DNA from: JACOWB01 sp964373665
GTDB taxonomy: Archaea; Aenigmatarchaeota; Aenigmatarchaeia; CG10238-14; SCSR01
NCBI GenBank assembly: GCA_964373665.1
Contig: CAYJVM010000008.1
Location: forward strand, 1 to 31,382
Direction of reading: 5' to 3'
DNA: 31,382 nucleotides
Below the pieces are notes generated by a model. That model searched no databases, was not told the DNA's origin, and worked only from the letters and a program-made list of their open reading frames with translations. Of this stretch, positions 12,963 through 21,804 are shown piece by piece. Within the stretch, counting starts at the first letter, position 1. The number at the start of each line of letters is the position of its first letter. The position numbers were made by a program, and so were the translations under genes.

Positions 12963-14120
12963 ATGAAAATTCACCTTGCAGAACGCGTAAAAGTGATTGG
13001 AACTTCTAAAATTGAAGAGAGTCTCAGAATTTTGGAGCAACATCCTGAAATAATTTCTCTTGGAGCTGGCGAACCCGACTTTCCAGCGCCACCAAACGTG
13101 GTCAAGTCTGCTGAAAAGTTTTTGGAAAGGGGCTATACGCACTATTCTCCACTGCAAGGACGTCTAGAGCTTAGGGAAGAGCTTGTGAAAAAACTAAAGA
13201 AGGATAATAGGATAGTAGCAAGTCCTGAAAATGTCATAATATCATGCGGCTCGAAGGAATCTATACTGCTTTCCGCGATGACTCTGTTGAACCCAAAGGA
13301 TGAAGCAATAGTACCGGATCCTGGATACATAGCGTACCGTCCAATAATAGAACTTTTTGACAGCGTGGCAACTTCATTGAGGCTAGATGAAAATGACGGA
13401 TTCGAAATTCATCCTGAAATGCTGAAAAGGTTTGTGACAAAGAAGACGGAATTGATTGTAATCAACACTCCATCCAACCCTACTGGAACTGTTTTGTCGA
13501 AGAAGACGCTTGAAGAAGTAGCAGATGTAGCAGTTGAAAATGATTTGATGATCCTATCGGACGAGGCGTACGAAAAACTGATTTACGATAACGAAAGGCA
13601 TGTGAGCATTGCAAGTTTGAACGGGATGAAGGATAGGGTGATAACTGTGCAGACGTTCTCGAAAACATATGCAATGTGCGGCTTTAGGGTCGGATATGCC
13701 GTTGCGCATGAAGACATCATAAAAGAAATGAAAGAGTTCAAGCTGTGCACTACGCTCTCCGCACCAACGTTTGCGCAACTAGCGGCAGTTGAAGCACTCA
13801 AGCATTCAGCCAGTTATGTGAGGATGATGGTAAAGGAGTACGACAGAAGAAGGAAAATGGTTGTCAAGAGACTTGGTGAGATGGGTCTGGAGTACGCAAC
13901 TCCGAAAGGCGCATTCTACGCTTTTCCAAACATCAAGAAATTCAAAATGTCTTCGGCAAAGTTTTGCGATGACTTGATGAGAAATGGCAAGGTCGCTGCA
14001 ATTCCTGGTACTGAGTTTGGAAAATATGGCGAAGGTTATGTGAGGCTGAGCTATGCAACATCTTATGCAAAACTTGAAGAGGCCTTGAGGCGGATTGAAA
14101 AGTTTATTCAAAAGATTTAA
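12963..14120 (+). CDS. Class I/II PLP-dependent aminotransferase (aspartate aminotransferase-like)
   Basis: A 385-aa fold-type I aminotransferase. It shows the N-terminal LGAGEPDFPAPPNV, the cofactor-stacking segment around EKRGYTHYSP, NTPSNPTG, an Asp-containing LSDEAYEKLIY, the PLP-lysine motif TFSKTYAMCGFRVGY, and a C-terminal substrate arginine region YVRLSYATSY. It should transfer amino groups between an amino acid and a 2-oxo acid; aspartate or aromatic use cannot be separated here. The SRP RNA gene starts right behind it, and its promoter-like GATTTAAG overlaps the stop codon. Confidence 0.92.
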   Translation: MKIHLAERVKVIGTSKIEESLRILEQHPEIISLGAGEPDFPAPPNVVKSAEKFLERGYTHYSPLQGRLELREELVKKLKKDNRIVASPENVIISCGSKESILLSAMTLLNPKDEAIVPDPGYIAYRPIIELFDSVATSLRLDENDGFEIHPEMLKRFVTKKTELIVINTPSNPTGTVLSKKTLEEVADVAVENDLMILSDEAYEKLIYDNERHVSIASLNGMKDRVITVQTFSKTYAMCGFRVGYAVAHEDIIKEMKEFKLCTTLSAPTFAQLAAVEALKHSASYVRMMVKEYDRRRKMVVKRLGEMGLEYATPKGAFYAFPNIKKFKMSSAKFCDDLMRNGKVAAIPGTEFGKYGEGYVRLSYATSYAKLEEALRRIEKFIQKI

Positions 14121-14149
14121 GTAAGTCTAATACAGTGAATTTTTACAGG

Positions 14150-14372
14150 AGCTTGGCTGGGAGGTTACCGGTCTTCTGTAGCGCAAATCCGGTTTACGGC
14201 GCGGCGACAGCTTCAGAAGGTATAAGCATCGTATGCTAGTCCAGCCACTTGACTGAGAAGTCTCGTCTCTCAGGGTGGTATGTGCAGCAAACTCAGGGAG
14301 GCCCGGAAGGGAACACTTGTAAGTTGTGCATTCTATGCTTGGGAACAACGGGATGGAGAAGAGCGGCCGGGT
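14150..14372 (+). ncRNA. ffs: Signal recognition particle RNA (7S/SRP)
   Basis: The helix 8 hallmark AGGCCCGGAAGGGAACA (GGAA tetraloop, symmetric internal loop) is at about 14298-14314, inside a GCA.CAA.ACU/AGU.UUG.UGC stem. Helix 6 is seen as CCAC...CTGAGA with TCTCAG...GTGG around 14244-14278. The Alu part shows GGGAGGTTACC, CTGTAGCGCAAATCCGG and GGCGCGGCGACAG. The ends pair: CTTGGCTG (14152-14159) with CGGCCGGG (14364-14371). At about 222 nt it is shorter than the roughly 300 nt usual in archaea. Exact ends are estimates. Confidence 0.87.
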
Positions 14373-14441
14373 TAACTAGTATATGATATTGTATCGACTG
14401 GAGTGTGCTCCTGTTTTATTTTAAAAAATCCAAATGATTGT

Positions 14442-15191
14442 ATGAAGAAAAAGAAAAGTGGCGTGTCGATAATAGTTGTGCTGGCTTCGATGTTTCTTAT
14501 ACTGGCGTTTTTATTCTCTCCTGCAGGCAAGGAAACCGAAAGGCGCCTCGACGAAATTAATGAGAAACCACAGCAAACAATTGCGCTGAATACAGTTGCA
14601 TTGAACCTGCCTGCTGTGGACGACAAGGGAGTTGGAGTGGTGGCAAAACTCAAGGTTCAGGTTATACCTGGCGAAGGCAGAGTCCTGACCAACGTCAACA
14701 ATATCCTGTTTTGGGTTGATACGCAATACTCGATAAGGACGGCGGAGATGGTGGCGCAAAACATAACCGGAATGGACTTGACAAAGATAGACTTGATTTA
14801 TACAATAGACACCAACGCCTCCATAATCGAGGGTCAATCGGCAGGTGCAGCGATGGCAATTGCGACTGTAGCGGCTATAGAAAATAAGACGTTGCCCATG
14901 AACGTGATGATAACAGGCACTGTGAATCCAGACGGGACGATAGGTCCTGTCGGGGCGATTCTTGCAAAAGCAAAGGCGTCCAAGGACTCGGGTGCACAAG
15001 TATTCCTTGTACCGAAAGGACAGGGAACGCAAGCCACCTACCAACCGGAGAAAACGTGCGAGCAAGTAGGTTCGTTGACTTTTTGCAAGACCGAATACAA
15101 GGTTGATAAGGTGGACATATCTGAGGATGCAGGATTGGAAGTTAGTGAAGTGGCGACTATCCGAGAGGCTCTCCCGTACTTTATCAAATAA
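14442..15191 (+). CDS. Membrane-anchored Lon-type (S16) serine protease
   Basis: A 249-aa protein without an AAA+ domain. A basic start (MKKKKSG) and one membrane segment (IIVVLASMFLILAFLF) anchor it, with the protease outside or facing the extracellular side. The catalytic dyad is Ser133 in IIEGQSAGAAMA and Lys176 in GAILAKAKA, 43 residues apart as in Lon. A Cys pair (CEQVGSLTFC) near the C-terminus may form a disulfide. ATG 14442 is preferred over the upstream frame because it begins at the signal anchor. Confidence 0.87.
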   Translation: MKKKKSGVSIIVVLASMFLILAFLFSPAGKETERRLDEINEKPQQTIALNTVALNLPAVDDKGVGVVAKLKVQVIPGEGRVLTNVNNILFWVDTQYSIRTAEMVAQNITGMDLTKIDLIYTIDTNASIIEGQSAGAAMAIATVAAIENKTLPMNVMITGTVNPDGTIGPVGAILAKAKASKDSGAQVFLVPKGQGTQATYQPEKTCEQVGSLTFCKTEYKVDKVDISEDAGLEVSEVATIREALPYFIK

Positions 15192-15228
15192 CCAATAGCA
15201 TAAAATATCTCGCTTACCAATCAAGTTT

Positions 15229-15810
15229 ATGGAAGTTTTCTCGAAAGAGGAGATAAGGGACATTATAGTGTCCGTAGTTGCGCTGATCGTAATACTTGCT
15301 TGGCAACCGTTCCCGAAATTCGGTTTTGATCATCAATCATTGCCGTATTTTGTGGTTATAATAATTGTCGCGTTTTTGCTTCATGAGATGGCGCACAAGT
15401 TTGTTGCCCGTAAATTCGACTTGGCCGCCCATTACAGGATGTGGGCTCCTGGAATTTTGTTCGGCATGATTTTCATGATTATAGGATTGAAGTTTGTCGC
15501 TGTCGGAGCTGTTCATGTCTACCCGTACAAATTCGGTAGATGGGGATACAGGAGATTGAAGGTGCAGGATGGTGAACTTGGAGTGATAGCATCTGTGGGT
15601 CCTCTGACGAACATCACACTTGCAATTATATGCTCGCTATTCACAGGACCTGTGTTTGCATATGCTACTTTGATAAACGCATGGATAGCCTTGGTGAATC
15701 TGCTGCCATTTCCTCCCTTGGACGGTAGCAAAATAGTGATGTGGAAGCCCTGGATTTGGGGGATGATGATAGCAATCTCATTAATACTTGTAGCTCTATT
15801 TGCATTGTAA
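15229..15810 (+). CDS. Site-2-protease-like membrane metalloprotease (M50)
   Basis: A 193-aa integral membrane protein with HEMAH (residues 52-56) as the zinc-binding HExxH, and LLPFPPLDGSKIV near the C-terminus as the third-ligand motif of M50 proteases. About four hydrophobic stretches are visible. Such enzymes cut within membranes; the substrate is unknown. It directly follows the Lon-like membrane protease in the same direction, so the two may form a proteolysis pair. EndoQ follows after 6 nt. Confidence 0.87.
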   Translation: MEVFSKEEIRDIIVSVVALIVILAWQPFPKFGFDHQSLPYFVVIIIVAFLLHEMAHKFVARKFDLAAHYRMWAPGILFGMIFMIIGLKFVAVGAVHVYPYKFGRWGYRRLKVQDGELGVIASVGPLTNITLAIICSLFTGPVFAYATLINAWIALVNLLPFPPLDGSKIVMWKPWIWGMMIAISLILVALFAL

Positions 15811-15816
15811 GATAGC

Positions 15817-17088
15817 ATGAGATACATTGCGGATTTTCACCTGCATTCAAGGTACTCTCGCGCGACCAGCAAAAATTTGAATTTGGAATCTCTTAGCGAA
15901 GGTGCTAAGGTTAAAGGTCTTAATGTCTTGTCTGCGGGAGATTTTACTCATCCGGATTGGTTGACAGAATTAAAGGACAAGTTAAAGCCTGTTGACGACA
16001 GCGGTATTTTTGAATTCAATGGTGTTGAGTTTGTTTTAACTGCAGAAGTAGCCACAGTTTTTAATTTTGGCGGGAAGACAAGACACATTCATCATAATAT
16101 TCATGCAAAATCATTCGATATAGTCGACCAGATTAACGAGAACTTGAAGAAGTTTGGGGATCTGAAATCAGACGGCAGACCTATATTGAACGTTTCTGCG
16201 GCTGAGCTTGTTGAAGTTCTGATGGGTATTGATAAAAGGATTCTAGTTTACCCTAATCACGCTTGGACGCCGTGGCGTTCGGTATTCGGAGCTATTGGCG
16301 GCTTTGATTCATTGGAAGAGTGCTACCAAGACCAATCGAACCACATATTTGCACTGGAGACTGGTTTGAGCTCGGACCCTTTGATGAACTGGCGTTTATC
16401 AAAGCTCGATAAGATTACTCTTCTTTCAAACAGTGATGCTCACTCACCGCATCCTTGGAGGCTAGGCAGAGAAGCTAATGTTTTTGAGTTTAGCGAATTG
16501 ACTTATGATGAAATTTATGACACGATTAAAAATAAAGACAGTAAAAAATTCCTGTTTACGATTGAAACTTCTCCAGAATATGGAAAGTATCATATAACAG
16601 GCCACAAAAATTGTGGCATAAGTATGCATCCAAAGGACGCGAAAAAACTGAATGACAGATGTCCAAGATGCGGAAAGAAGATGACGGTGGGTGTGTTGCA
16701 AAGAGTAGAGGAATTGGCTGACAGGCCGGAAGGCTTTGTTTTGGACACGATTGCTTTCAAGTCGCTTCTGCCCCTTTACGAGATAATCTCGTTTGTCCTG
16801 GGAGTAAACCAGCTTTACTCAAAAAAAGTTATAGAAGTGCAGGACAAGCTACTGAACAGGTTTGGAAGCGAACTAGACATCTTGATCAATGTCCCAAAGG
16901 AGGATCTGGTGAAAGCAACAAGCGAGAGAGTAGTTGATGCTATAATGAAGATCAGGATTGGTGACGTCAGGTTTGAAGCTGGGTATGATGGCGTCTATGG
17001 CAAGCCCATTTTTGACGACGGTATCCAGATAAAGAGAACTTTCGTCGAGCAAAAAAGCATACTCGATTTTAACCGAACATCTGCATAA
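15817..17088 (+). CDS. Endonuclease Q-like DNA repair nuclease (PHP family)
   Basis: A 423-aa protein with a PHP active site: FHLHSRYSR (metal-binding His8, His10), HIHHNIHA, PNHAWTPW and LLSNSDAHSPHP. A zinc ribbon (NCGISMH..., CPRCGKKMTVG) and VLQRVEELADRPEG follow, the arrangement of archaeal EndoQ. EndoQ nicks DNA 5' of uracil, hypoxanthine and abasic sites. The final 20 nt overlap the convergent DedA-like gene. Confidence 0.87.
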   Translation: MRYIADFHLHSRYSRATSKNLNLESLSEGAKVKGLNVLSAGDFTHPDWLTELKDKLKPVDDSGIFEFNGVEFVLTAEVATVFNFGGKTRHIHHNIHAKSFDIVDQINENLKKFGDLKSDGRPILNVSAAELVEVLMGIDKRILVYPNHAWTPWRSVFGAIGGFDSLEECYQDQSNHIFALETGLSSDPLMNWRLSKLDKITLLSNSDAHSPHPWRLGREANVFEFSELTYDEIYDTIKNKDSKKFLFTIETSPEYGKYHITGHKNCGISMHPKDAKKLNDRCPRCGKKMTVGVLQRVEELADRPEGFVLDTIAFKSLLPLYEIISFVLGVNQLYSKKVIEVQDKLLNRFGSELDILINVPKEDLVKATSERVVDAIMKIRIGDVRFEAGYDGVYGKPIFDDGIQIKRTFVEQKSILDFNRTSA

Positions 17089-17689
17089 AAGGCAGGGACA
17101 AAAGGGCATTTCCATATGTTTGGAATATAAAGAGTACTGCCGCAAATCTTATGGCAGTGGCAAGAAACACGGCTATAATGAAATTTCTATAATGGGAGTG
17201 GTATGCGCCGAAGATGAACGGAAAGATGTTCGGTATAGGCAGCATGTGCGTGATGAATGTCACCGGTGCACTTAGGAAATCCATCCGTTCACTGAATGTG
17301 AAAGGCTTGCCGGTGATTTTCTCGATTAGTGAAGGACCGAAAAGATATCCAAAAAGGTAACTCAAAGTCGATGTTATAACGGTCAGACAAGCGATTGTCA
17401 GCACTATAATGAAAGGGTCAACACCTTTGGTGTAGACAAATATTATGTACGGCTCTACGGGCGGGTTTGGCAGTATGGGTATATTGGAGAACGCCACGAA
17501 CGCCACAAGACCTTTCCACGTCCCTCCCAAAACCTCCTCCTTGAGGAAGGCATAAAATGGTAGGTTTGTCGCAAGCTGTTCGACGTAACCAAGTATTTCC
17601 TGTTTGGTCTTCGCGGGTAGCCCAATAGAGAGAACAAAAGCTATTGCTCCTATTAATGCCAAAACAAGCAGGATTTTTATCAGTTTCAC
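17069..17689 (-). CDS. DedA/VTT-family membrane protein
   Basis: A 206-aa integral membrane protein with an N-terminal hydrophobic anchor (IKILLVLALIGAIAFVLSIG) and further segments near 50-70, 85-110 and 165-195. The central part carries the VTT/SNARE-associated signature, with PEPYIIF-like PPVEPYIIF and GYLFGPSLIEKITG. DedA proteins are proposed lipid scramblases or transporters; function here is inferred from family only. It overlaps the 3' end of EndoQ tail to tail by 20 nt. Confidence 0.75.
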   Translation of the reverse strand: MKLIKILLVLALIGAIAFVLSIGLPAKTKQEILGYVEQLATNLPFYAFLKEEVLGGTWKGLVAFVAFSNIPILPNPPVEPYIIFVYTKGVDPFIIVLTIACLTVITSTLSYLFGYLFGPSLIEKITGKPFTFSERMDFLSAPVTFITHMLPIPNIFPFIFGAYHSHYRNFIIAVFLATAIRFAAVLFIFQTYGNALLSLPFMQMFG

Positions 17690-17722
17690 ATTAATAAATT
17701 AGGTTTTAGGAATAAATCATAA

Positions 17723-17804
17723 GGGCTTGTAGTCTAGTGGCAGGACTGTAAACTGAAACTGCTTTCACATGGCAGACGCGGGAGTTCGATTCTCCCCAGG
17801 CCCA
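17723..17804 (+). tRNA. tRNA-Val(CAC) with an 11-nt intron
   Basis: Acceptor GGGCTTG/CAGGCCC, discriminator A, D arm GTCT/GGAC, anticodon stem CTGCT/GGCAG, loop TTCACAT giving CAC, V loop ACGC, T arm GGGAG-TTCGATT-CTCCC. A cloverleaf forms only if 17747-17757 (TGTAAACTGAA) is removed between bases 25 and 26. The BHB there is relaxed: CAGG/ACUG pairs at three of four positions, with bulges AC^U and AA^A. The spliced tRNA is 71 nt. Confidence 0.85.
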
Positions 17805-18737
17805 TCAAGAAAATGCCTTGAGAACCTTTACCTCGGTGGTGCTGTCTACAAAGTAGCCATAGTCTGCGGCTAATGTAATCGGGATGTCTTTGAAGTTTTT
17901 CAATTGGGTTTTGTCTATTGCTATGTCGCATGTAATCAAAGCGCTCTTGCCGTTAGCCAACCTCAGTCTGGGATTTGGAGCGTCATTAAAAACAATCTGG
18001 TTGTTAACAGCGGTCTGGCTTCGGCATGTCTTCAAGTTAATTCCTGAGCCGGACGTTGAAATTGTTATAGTTTGCACCTTGTCCAGATTTCCCGCAGTAT
18101 TCGGATCGTTTATGTAAACTCTTCCGCCTCCTATGTTTTGGATTTCGAATTGAACTCTTCCCATACTGTTATCCGCCGATAAGACAGGGGAAAGCGCCTT
18201 GACATTAACAAACAGTGGCCCGGATGTCGTCGTGGAGCTTACAATCCCGCGCTGCTCGCTGGGGTTTACTCTTATATAGTCCGATGTAACAAACCTGACC
18301 AAACTTTCAGATACTGTCGTATATCCGTACGATACACGCAGTGATGCGTCATAAGTTATATCGCTGCTTTTGGATGGCGGTGTGCCCATTACAACCTCGC
18401 CCTGTATGTCATCGCCTTTGAAATTGTTAGTTGCGTCGGCGCCCAGCAAGTTCCAAGGGCCGTCGTGACATCTGCCTCCAACGCATTCCCATTCTGTAGA
18501 AAGGCCGAATAATTCGCCTTTTACATCCCTTGCCATTCTTTCTCCTGTATTTTCAAGAAGAAATATAAACGATACTTGATCGGAGCCTTGAACCTCTTGC
18601 GTCTCGGGCGCAAAGCTTTTTATTATGACGCCGGCAACAGCTGGACCGCTTGGTTGGGTCGTGCAACCGGCTAAAAATACTATTGAAATTACAGAAAGCA
18701 ACAAAGCTTCTTTCCTAAAGGCCATCCTGTATCCCAT
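17805..18737 (-). CDS. Predicted surface lipoprotein
   Basis: A 310-aa protein with a signal peptide (FRKEALLLSVISIVFLAGC) ending in the lipobox LAGC, so it is likely lipid-anchored and extracellular. The rest is beta-rich with repeated 'N-x-G-x-x-x-A' type strands (FLLENTGERMARDVKGELFG, VQFEIQNIGGGRVYIND), suggesting Ig-like/CARDB-type modules. No catalytic residues are recognisable. It starts a leftward group with the next two anchored proteins. An upstream Met (MGYRM) is possible, but the second Met gives a more normal signal peptide. Confidence 0.65.
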   Translation of the reverse strand: MGYRMAFRKEALLLSVISIVFLAGCTTQPSGPAVAGVIIKSFAPETQEVQGSDQVSFIFLLENTGERMARDVKGELFGLSTEWECVGGRCHDGPWNLLGADATNNFKGDDIQGEVVMGTPPSKSSDITYDASLRVSYGYTTVSESLVRFVTSDYIRVNPSEQRGIVSSTTTSGPLFVNVKALSPVLSADNSMGRVQFEIQNIGGGRVYINDPNTAGNLDKVQTITISTSGSGINLKTCRSQTAVNNQIVFNDAPNPRLRLANGKSALITCDIAIDKTQLKNFKDIPITLAADYGYFVDSTTEVKVLKAFS

Positions 18738-18776
18738 TCAATATAATTTGGTTTAGAAACCATTTAAATGTGTTTT

Positions 18777-19826
18777 TTATCGCGGTGAGGGCTGAACGAC
18801 AAAGCTCTGTGTCATTATGTATTCATATTGATAGGCGAAGGCTGCCGATATAGTGGCAGTGTATTCAGCCAGTTTTTGATTGGGTATGAATGTGCATATC
18901 AAATTGTTGAGGGGTACGACGACTGACTTGGCGGATATGAAATCATAGCCTTGTGTGTTCGGCACTTCGTACTTTGAACCTCCCGGTATACTGACAGAAA
19001 ATGAGCTCATAGTTCCTTTATTGAAATCGCACGATCCTGAAATGCCCAAGCCCGACGTCTTTATGCTTACGTTTCCAGCGGTGATGTTGATGTCCTTTAT
19101 CTTTCCTTGGACTGTGCCTATGTGGCTGAATTTGAACTTTGTGACAAATGGGAACGCATTGTCCCCGCTTATGGCCCAGTGTTGGCTTGTGGTTTCGTCG
19201 CCTACTTTAATTGTCCTTTCTATTGACGGTTCTATCTCCAACATCACAGGACCTGTAGACGCGTCGCTCTGCCTAAGCTTCGAAGATGGCTGCTTCTTTG
19301 TCGTGCCGTCGATTACCGGTATGTTAAAATCGCGGGATCCGAAATAAAGATATTTCACGTCGAAACTCACTGTGTAAGGCGTGGGAGACTGGATGCCTTC
19401 TGGGCTTTTCAAAGTGACTATTATATCGCGGCTGTCTAAGGGGTCTAAAGCGTTGTCTCCCGCATAGATGCACTTGGGACCAACCTGTTGGCCAACATGT
19501 CCGCAATTCAATTTCAATTCTGCGCCTTGCTTGGCTATGGAAAAGCCGGAAACGTCGAAAAAGTCAATCTCCAGATAGGGTACCTTCTGGTCGCCGTTGT
19601 TGCGAACCTCAAACTGTATAGTCGTCCTGACCTCGTTTGATGGCGTGGATGTGTATGGTGCTTTGTCAGAAACAAAGTAGTTTTCTATCGTTACAACATC
19701 GTTCCTGTATTTTAAGGAGCTGGATCCACCACCGCCTCCCAGAAAATTTGGATTTGCCAATAAAAAGACGATAACGCCAACACCTACAATTGCGAGTAGA
19801 ATAATGGCCGCTTGACCTTTGCGCAT
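18777..19826 (-). CDS. Anchored surface protein with a KGQ-type N-terminus
   Basis: A 349-aa protein beginning MRKGQAAIILLAIVGVGVIV. A charged start, then KGQ, then a hydrophobic stretch resembles archaeal class III (pilin-type) signal peptides, although a plain membrane anchor is possible. A glycine linker (FLGGGGGSSS) leads to an extracellular beta-rich domain with Cys residues (LKLNCGHVGQQVGPKC, GSCDF, LICTF) and strands like QFEVRNNGDQKVPYLEIDFF, similar in style to the neighbouring lipoprotein. It may be part of a cell-surface or filament assembly. Confidence 0.6.
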   Translation of the reverse strand: MRKGQAAIILLAIVGVGVIVFLLANPNFLGGGGGSSSLKYRNDVVTIENYFVSDKAPYTSTPSNEVRTTIQFEVRNNGDQKVPYLEIDFFDVSGFSIAKQGAELKLNCGHVGQQVGPKCIYAGDNALDPLDSRDIIVTLKSPEGIQSPTPYTVSFDVKYLYFGSRDFNIPVIDGTTKKQPSSKLRQSDASTGPVMLEIEPSIERTIKVGDETTSQHWAISGDNAFPFVTKFKFSHIGTVQGKIKDINITAGNVSIKTSGLGISGSCDFNKGTMSSFSVSIPGGSKYEVPNTQGYDFISAKSVVVPLNNLICTFIPNQKLAEYTATISAAFAYQYEYIMTQSFVVQPSPR

Positions 19827-19858
19827 AGATACATTTAGCTTGCAAAGCTATTATTTTT

Positions 19859-20632
19859 ATGAATCTGGCGGATTTCATCAAGGCTTACTATGTAGATCCG
19901 GTTGTTCTGAACGAAGGCTATAACATCGTGAATACGTTGACTTATGCTGTTCTTGCCGTTGTTGCCGTTTATTTCGCTTACAAGTACATCGAACGATCAA
20001 ATGTTAAGATCGACAAAAACTTTGTGATAGGTGTCATGCCTCTCGTGTTATTTGGTATTTTGGTAAGGCTCTTTGAGGAAGCGGGTGTATACCAGTCATA
20101 TTTCCTTGTTACCCCACTGATTTGGATAGAAATATTCGCGCTCGTGTTTTTCTTATTCATTGCGTCCAGAATGGTGGAAAAGCGGTTCAAGATACCATAC
20201 CATAAAACGCTCCTAGTTGTGGGAATGCTTTTGTGTCTGGTCCCATTGTTCATTATATTGGGGAAATTGACACGAATAGACGGCATGCTGATTTCATTGG
20301 GATTGTTGCTGCCGGTTTCTTTGGTTCTTTACTTTGTAAAATGGAACATAGGAAACAAATATGTAGTTCTTTCACATGCGTTTGACGCGACTGCGACATT
20401 TACAGCTATTCAGTTCTTCGGCTTTAGGGAACTTCACGTTGTCCCGCGACTGCTGATAGAACAGTTCTCACCAGTATCATTTATATTTGTCAAGATTGCC
20501 CTAGTCGTAGGAATACTTTTCCTTATCGACAAGAACTCCAACGATAAGAACTTTAACAACTTTTTGAAATTTTCAATTGCGATTATAGGTTTTGCTCCCG
20601 CTTTGAGGGACTTTTTCCTTCTAGGTCTCTAG
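19859..20632 (+). CDS. DUF63-family membrane protein
   Basis: A 257-aa polytopic protein with about seven hydrophobic segments. It has the archaeal DUF63 pattern: early EGYNIVNTLTYAVLA, then GILVRLFEEAG in a loop, and SHAFDATATFTAIQFFG late. The family is archaeal and of unknown function. It reads oppositely to the surface-protein genes on both sides and meets the next one tail to tail with a 4-nt overlap. Confidence 0.8.
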   Translation: MNLADFIKAYYVDPVVLNEGYNIVNTLTYAVLAVVAVYFAYKYIERSNVKIDKNFVIGVMPLVLFGILVRLFEEAGVYQSYFLVTPLIWIEIFALVFFLFIASRMVEKRFKIPYHKTLLVVGMLLCLVPLFIILGKLTRIDGMLISLGLLLPVSLVLYFVKWNIGNKYVVLSHAFDATATFTAIQFFGFRELHVVPRLLIEQFSPVSFIFVKIALVVGILFLIDKNSNDKNFNNFLKFSIAIIGFAPALRDFFLLGL

Positions 20633-21771
20633 CGATAGAAATAGACAAGCACTGTTGTGTCCTTAAGAGATATTGAGGAACTCCGTTCGAACAAGAATGA
20701 AACAGTGTTTTCATCGCTTAGGAAGAGCTTGTTGCCCAACATGTCTCTGTCAATTGTTTGGTTAAATAGAATAAGAGGCGGCTTGTTGATATAAACTGTT
20801 TGACCATTTATTTTTACAACCAAATCTTCTAGCGGGGTCGAATACTCGCCTATTCTGCTTTGCAGTTGGAAGTGATGGAAGTTGTCTATCTCGTTCCTTG
20901 ACATTGTGAATTTCTTTTGCTGCGTCACAACATCGAAGAACTCTATGCCAAAATCAATCCTCTCAATTTTGTAGACAGACTTGGACCAAAATTGCCAAAA
21001 TGGAGGACCGGTGGTCTTTAAGCTTATAATGTTAGTCTCGTTTAGCATCGAGCGGTCGAGAGGTATTCTTATCTTGCCTACACCTGTCTTCTGGTTTAGC
21101 ACTTCAAGACCGTTAAACTCGACTACAAAGTTGCCGTTTTCATTCGAGTCAACTACAATAATGTCAAGATAGGCGCCGGTTGTGATTGCCAATGTCTCGT
21201 TTGGTGTGCTTGTGGAGAATGCCTCTTTTGTCTCTGCAAACAGGCCTTTGTTGACCTCGAAATTTGTCCTGGACGCTATCACATCTGTGCTCCTGTTGTA
21301 CCTGACTTCCAAGTCGCCTAGTGAAATAGGACGATAATCTAGCACCCTTGAGACAGTCTGCTGGACGACATTTATGTTCACGTTCATGGTGGAGCTGCCA
21401 CCAGCTGTTTCTGCCTTGATAGCGCCTGTATATGTTCGAATGCTCGCGCTGCTCGGAACGTCAACTCTTACGCGCACTGTCGTGGAATTCTCGGCTTCGA
21501 AATTGTTTCGATCGAAGGTTACCCAGTCTTTTATCTCTCCGGATGAGGTAAGATTTACTCTTGTCAGCGGCCTGCCATCCTCGCTGCGCACGGTTATTGT
21601 AAAAGTGTAGGATACGCCTCTTGTGAGGGAAGTGTCCAAGGTCTTCGGCTCTATTATAGGACTGGATACTGTAATCGTAAGAACTATAGTGATTAATAGG
21701 ACAAACCCCACGGCGCCCAGAATTATCCAGGCGAACTCGTCCATTATCCTTTCCTGTCCTTTCCTAAACAT
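20629..21771 (-). CDS. Anchored beta-rich surface protein with an RKGQ start
   Basis: A 380-aa protein beginning MFRKGQERIMDEFAWIILGA, then a single membrane segment (VGFVLLITIVLTI). The first 40 residues resemble those of the 18777-19826 product (RKGQ, then anchor). The external part is beta-rich: LTRGVSYTFTITVRSEDGRP suggests an Ig-like fold, and a later region (LDIIVVDSNENGNFVVEFNG) suggests a second beta domain. No enzyme motif is visible. It is 33 nt downstream of the eS17 gene on the same strand. Confidence 0.6.
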   Translation of the reverse strand: MFRKGQERIMDEFAWIILGAVGFVLLITIVLTITVSSPIIEPKTLDTSLTRGVSYTFTITVRSEDGRPLTRVNLTSSGEIKDWVTFDRNNFEAENSTTVRVRVDVPSSASIRTYTGAIKAETAGGSSTMNVNINVVQQTVSRVLDYRPISLGDLEVRYNRSTDVIASRTNFEVNKGLFAETKEAFSTSTPNETLAITTGAYLDIIVVDSNENGNFVVEFNGLEVLNQKTGVGKIRIPLDRSMLNETNIISLKTTGPPFWQFWSKSVYKIERIDFGIEFFDVVTQQKKFTMSRNEIDNFHHFQLQSRIGEYSTPLEDLVVKINGQTVYINKPPLILFNQTIDRDMLGNKLFLSDENTVSFLFERSSSISLKDTTVLVYFYR

Positions 21772-21804
21772 ACCTACTGATATTTAGTAGGCAAACAATA
21801 AAAA

